Below, piece by piece: positions 62,204 through 64,000 of a stretch of DNA of 64,000 nucleotides. The translations under genes and the position numbers were made by a program. Source of the DNA: Synaphobranchus kaupii (taxonomy: Eukaryota > Chordata > Actinopteri > Anguilliformes > Synaphobranchidae). The stretch lies in NCBI GenBank assembly GCA_029718625.1, contig CM056381.1, positions 51,392,157 to 51,456,156 of the forward strand, written 5' to 3'. Under the pieces are notes generated by a model, which saw only the letters and a program-made list of their open reading frames with translations, was not told the DNA's origin and searched no databases. Position 1 is the stretch's first letter. Each line of letters opens with the position of its first letter.

Positions 62204-62420
62204 GACCACGTTCAGTTTTTGAAGTCGTTTCAGAGCCGCAGGGAGCCATCAGGATTGGGCGGCCTCTTTGATGACTCCTAGGGCTTCATCCGGTCAGTCT
62301 CCTCCACGGGTTATATGCTACGCCTCTGGAACCCGGTAGGGCCGTACATTCACCACAACTTCGGTAGGAGTGCGGATGTTATGTTCTAGCATGGAGGTTC
62401 GTGCTCTGTCTCTTCATCTG
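62204..62420 (-). pseudogene. Gypsy RT N-terminal fragment
   Basis: The minus-strand translation shows EHNIRTPTEVVVNVRPYRVP (about 62329-62392), matching the conserved entry into gypsy RT (H-I-T...RPYRVPE). LGVIKEAAQS and LQKLNVV follow, corresponding to the GVIEES...RRLN region. Stops and frameshifts are present. It directly follows integrase C-terminal sequence, which is the basis for the IN-RT order. Confidence 0.78.
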
Positions 62421-62674
62421 CGTTGAAGAACAATACAACCAGGGCAGCCTCGGGACCCAGTATAAACTTTTTTACCGCCAGTTCATGTGGTATATCTGCT
62501 GCAGTTTCTGTTGTCCAGGCTGGTTTATATGATAGTTCACTGCTAAGTCATTTAGTGCATTAGTCTGGGTGGCCCATTGTAGGTGCTCCTGTGCCTGCTG
62601 TGCTTCTTCCATTCTTCCACTCCCTCAATACCACATGCTCAACAATCTCCAGTCCCAGGCCTCCTTTGTGAGAT

Positions 62675-63100
62675 TCACCAGCCCCCAGGGTCGGCAGCCA
62701 TACAAGAGTCCAAATAGGGAGAAGCTGTGGAAGCCTGCAGCACTTCCCAGACCATGAACAGGATGTCGGGGAGGACCAGATTCCAGTCCCACCTGTCAGC
62801 AGCGATTACCTTCCACTTCAGTGTCTGGTTAAAGAACTTACCCAGCTGATCCATTTGTGGTTGATAGACTGAAGTTTGGAATTGTTTAATTTGCAACAGA
62901 TAGCATATGTCTGTCAAGACCTTTGCAATAAAAGGGCTGTCCTAATCAGAGTTGCTTTTGGAAGACCCACACGATTTACCAGTTGCACCAATGGCTTTAA
63001 AGGTGGTGGTGCAGAAGCACTTGTTGCAAAATCCACAATGCCAAGGAAGTATTGATGACCTCTGGTGGAACATGGAGGAGGGCCAATCAGGTCCACTGCG
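62675..63100 (-). pseudogene. Gypsy integrase core relic
   Basis: Two adjacent minus-strand frames. MDLIGPPPCSTRGHQYFLGI followed by VDFAT (from 63096) is the start of the integrase core with its first catalytic aspartate. IKQFQTSVYQPQMDQLGKFF with NQTLK (about 62850-62890) corresponds to the SVYHPQTDGxxERFNxTLK motif, in which the catalytic glutamate position now reads GKFF, so it is lost. EVLQASTASPYLDS corresponds to REVPQASTGFSPFEL. A frameshift separates the halves and removes the second catalytic aspartate region. An active enzyme would insert the element cDNA. Confidence 0.85.
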
Positions 63101-63130
63101 ATTCACCCAGGGATACAAGGTGTGCTTCTA

Positions 63131-64000
63131 GTCATTGATATTTTCCCCTTCTGGCATCTTAGTGAGGTTCTTCTGTGCTAAGTCTGCAGGGGATGGGAGA
63201 TATATATTGTGGAAGTCTGGCTATGGATAGCACCATAGAGGCTAGTCATCGACCAGCTGGGACACACAATTTTAACTAAAATTTGACTTCATCAGGGATC
63301 ACAGAAGATTCTCCTTTACTTTGGATTCCCTCTTTCTTTCCCCAAAAACAGCTGAGCTGAGGCTAAAAGAAAAAATGCACGCTTAGCCCAGGCTTCTTAT
63401 CCAACTACTGGTTTATGCTTGTGCGTGCCCACATTCTCCACCAGTGTGATGCAGTCATGGATGTTATGACGGAGAGGTGGCGGGACAAAACAGGCAATAA
63501 GGTTACCTGCAATGGTATATTTATTAATAGATAAAAAGGAATAAAAGTAAGGGGAAAGCTGTTGGTGCAGATGTTGGGCTGTGGCTGGATACAATTGGGA
63601 AGGAAGGAAGTCTAGGTGTTCAGATCTGCTGATATTCCTCCTGGGGATCCATCTCTGAAAAGAGAGGTAAAGCAGTTAGTGTCCCAGAAGGGCATAGTCA
63701 GAAGTAACTCTCAATAGCTTGCATATAACTCTCCATCTAAGATGATTGGTGATGTCCTGATAGCCTGCAGCTGTGGTCGATTTCGGTAACAGTTGGCTCC
63801 CAATGATTTAATTATCAAGCCAATCAGTGAGGCGTTGTGCATTTGAGGTGCTCTAGGCCGTGGCTGCTGTCCGTGGTGCTGATGTGTTGTGAAGTGGGAG
63901 GGGCAGGGCAGGTGCGCCCCATGTCACACAATATAATAAGTTATAAATATATGTTTGTTGTCTTTGATGATGCTAGTGTTTGCTTATTGGGGCCTTGTGC
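63131..64000. other. Unassigned sequence to the window end
   Basis: Upstream of the gypsy integrase on its coding strand, so it may include N-terminal pol, gag or LTR sequence, but no motif was recognised. Mixed composition, with no host gene seen. Confidence 0.35.

Larger units (their letters stand above)
61205..63130 (-). mobile_element. Decayed Ty3/gypsy pol with integrase ahead of RT (Gmr1-like order)
   Basis: Reading the minus strand from 63100 downward: integrase core, integrase C-terminal region, RT N-terminal region, RT palm, then RNase H remnants. Ty3/gypsy elements normally have RT-RNase H before integrase. The reversed order with gypsy-type sequence is known for the Gmr1 group described in deuterostomes, including cod. 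The pieces are in order on one strand without a visible rearrangement between integrase and RT, though frameshifts and stops are numerous. A 641-bp MITE interrupts the RT. No LTR could be assigned with confidence. The copy is inactive. Confidence 0.75.

Overview
This is a vertebrate, almost certainly ray-finned fish, genomic window. The evidence is a low gene density, Tc1/mariner, hAT and TTAA-type DNA transposons typical of teleosts, L1-like and Ty3/gypsy relics, long GT/CA and AT microsatellites, and splice-flanked exon candidates instead of compact operon-style genes. I cannot name the species. Nothing suggests prokaryotic genes, CRISPR arrays or a bacterial-type defence system. Almost every short open frame in the window is noise or a product of tandem repeats.

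Layout. 0-9 kb: intergenic sequence with a decayed Tc1 element (1907-2801), a 63-bp minisatellite (3477-3991) and a fold-back Tc1-type MITE (4590-5338). 9-19 kb: a Z-DNA-prone GT/GCGT tract, a good candidate coding exon (9408-9558), a small mariner-like MITE, a very large 51-bp minisatellite (11775-14347) and a second small exon candidate (16880-16943). 18.9-28.2 kb: a precisely bounded hAT element with a BED zinc-finger relic, then a direct tandem duplication of about 3.9 kb (20443-24327 and 24328-28195), each copy carrying a 650-bp Tc1-type MITE. 28.2-36 kb: CA repeats, a perfect hairpin, a 600-bp solo LTR, L1-like LINE relics, a fold-back hAT element and a weak exon candidate (32385-32472).

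36.4-42.7 kb is a three-level transposon nest. A plus-strand solo LTR of about 1.9 kb (TSD TATAC) is split by a minus-strand solo LTR of the same family (TSD AGGGC). That inner LTR is in turn split by a 1931-bp DNA transposon (TSD CCCTG). The inner LTR also contains a 500-N assembly gap that is flanked by a 31-bp identical overlap.

42.7-57 kb is the least repetitive part. It has a probable transcription start and leader exon ending in ATG|GT near 49.95 kb, and AT-rich stretches that could be conserved noncoding elements. 57-64 kb: a 30-bp minisatellite, a TTAA-flanked element, SINE-like fragments, and a decayed Ty3/gypsy pol on the minus strand. In this pol the integrase lies upstream of the reverse transcriptase, the order known for the Gmr1 group, and the RT is interrupted by a 641-bp Harbinger-like MITE.

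Host-gene content that can be supported is therefore small: one fair exon, two weak ones whose phases are compatible with it, and one leader exon. None could be assigned to a named gene from sequence alone. The main value of the window is its transposon stratigraphy, with several insertions dated relative to one another by nesting and target-site duplications.
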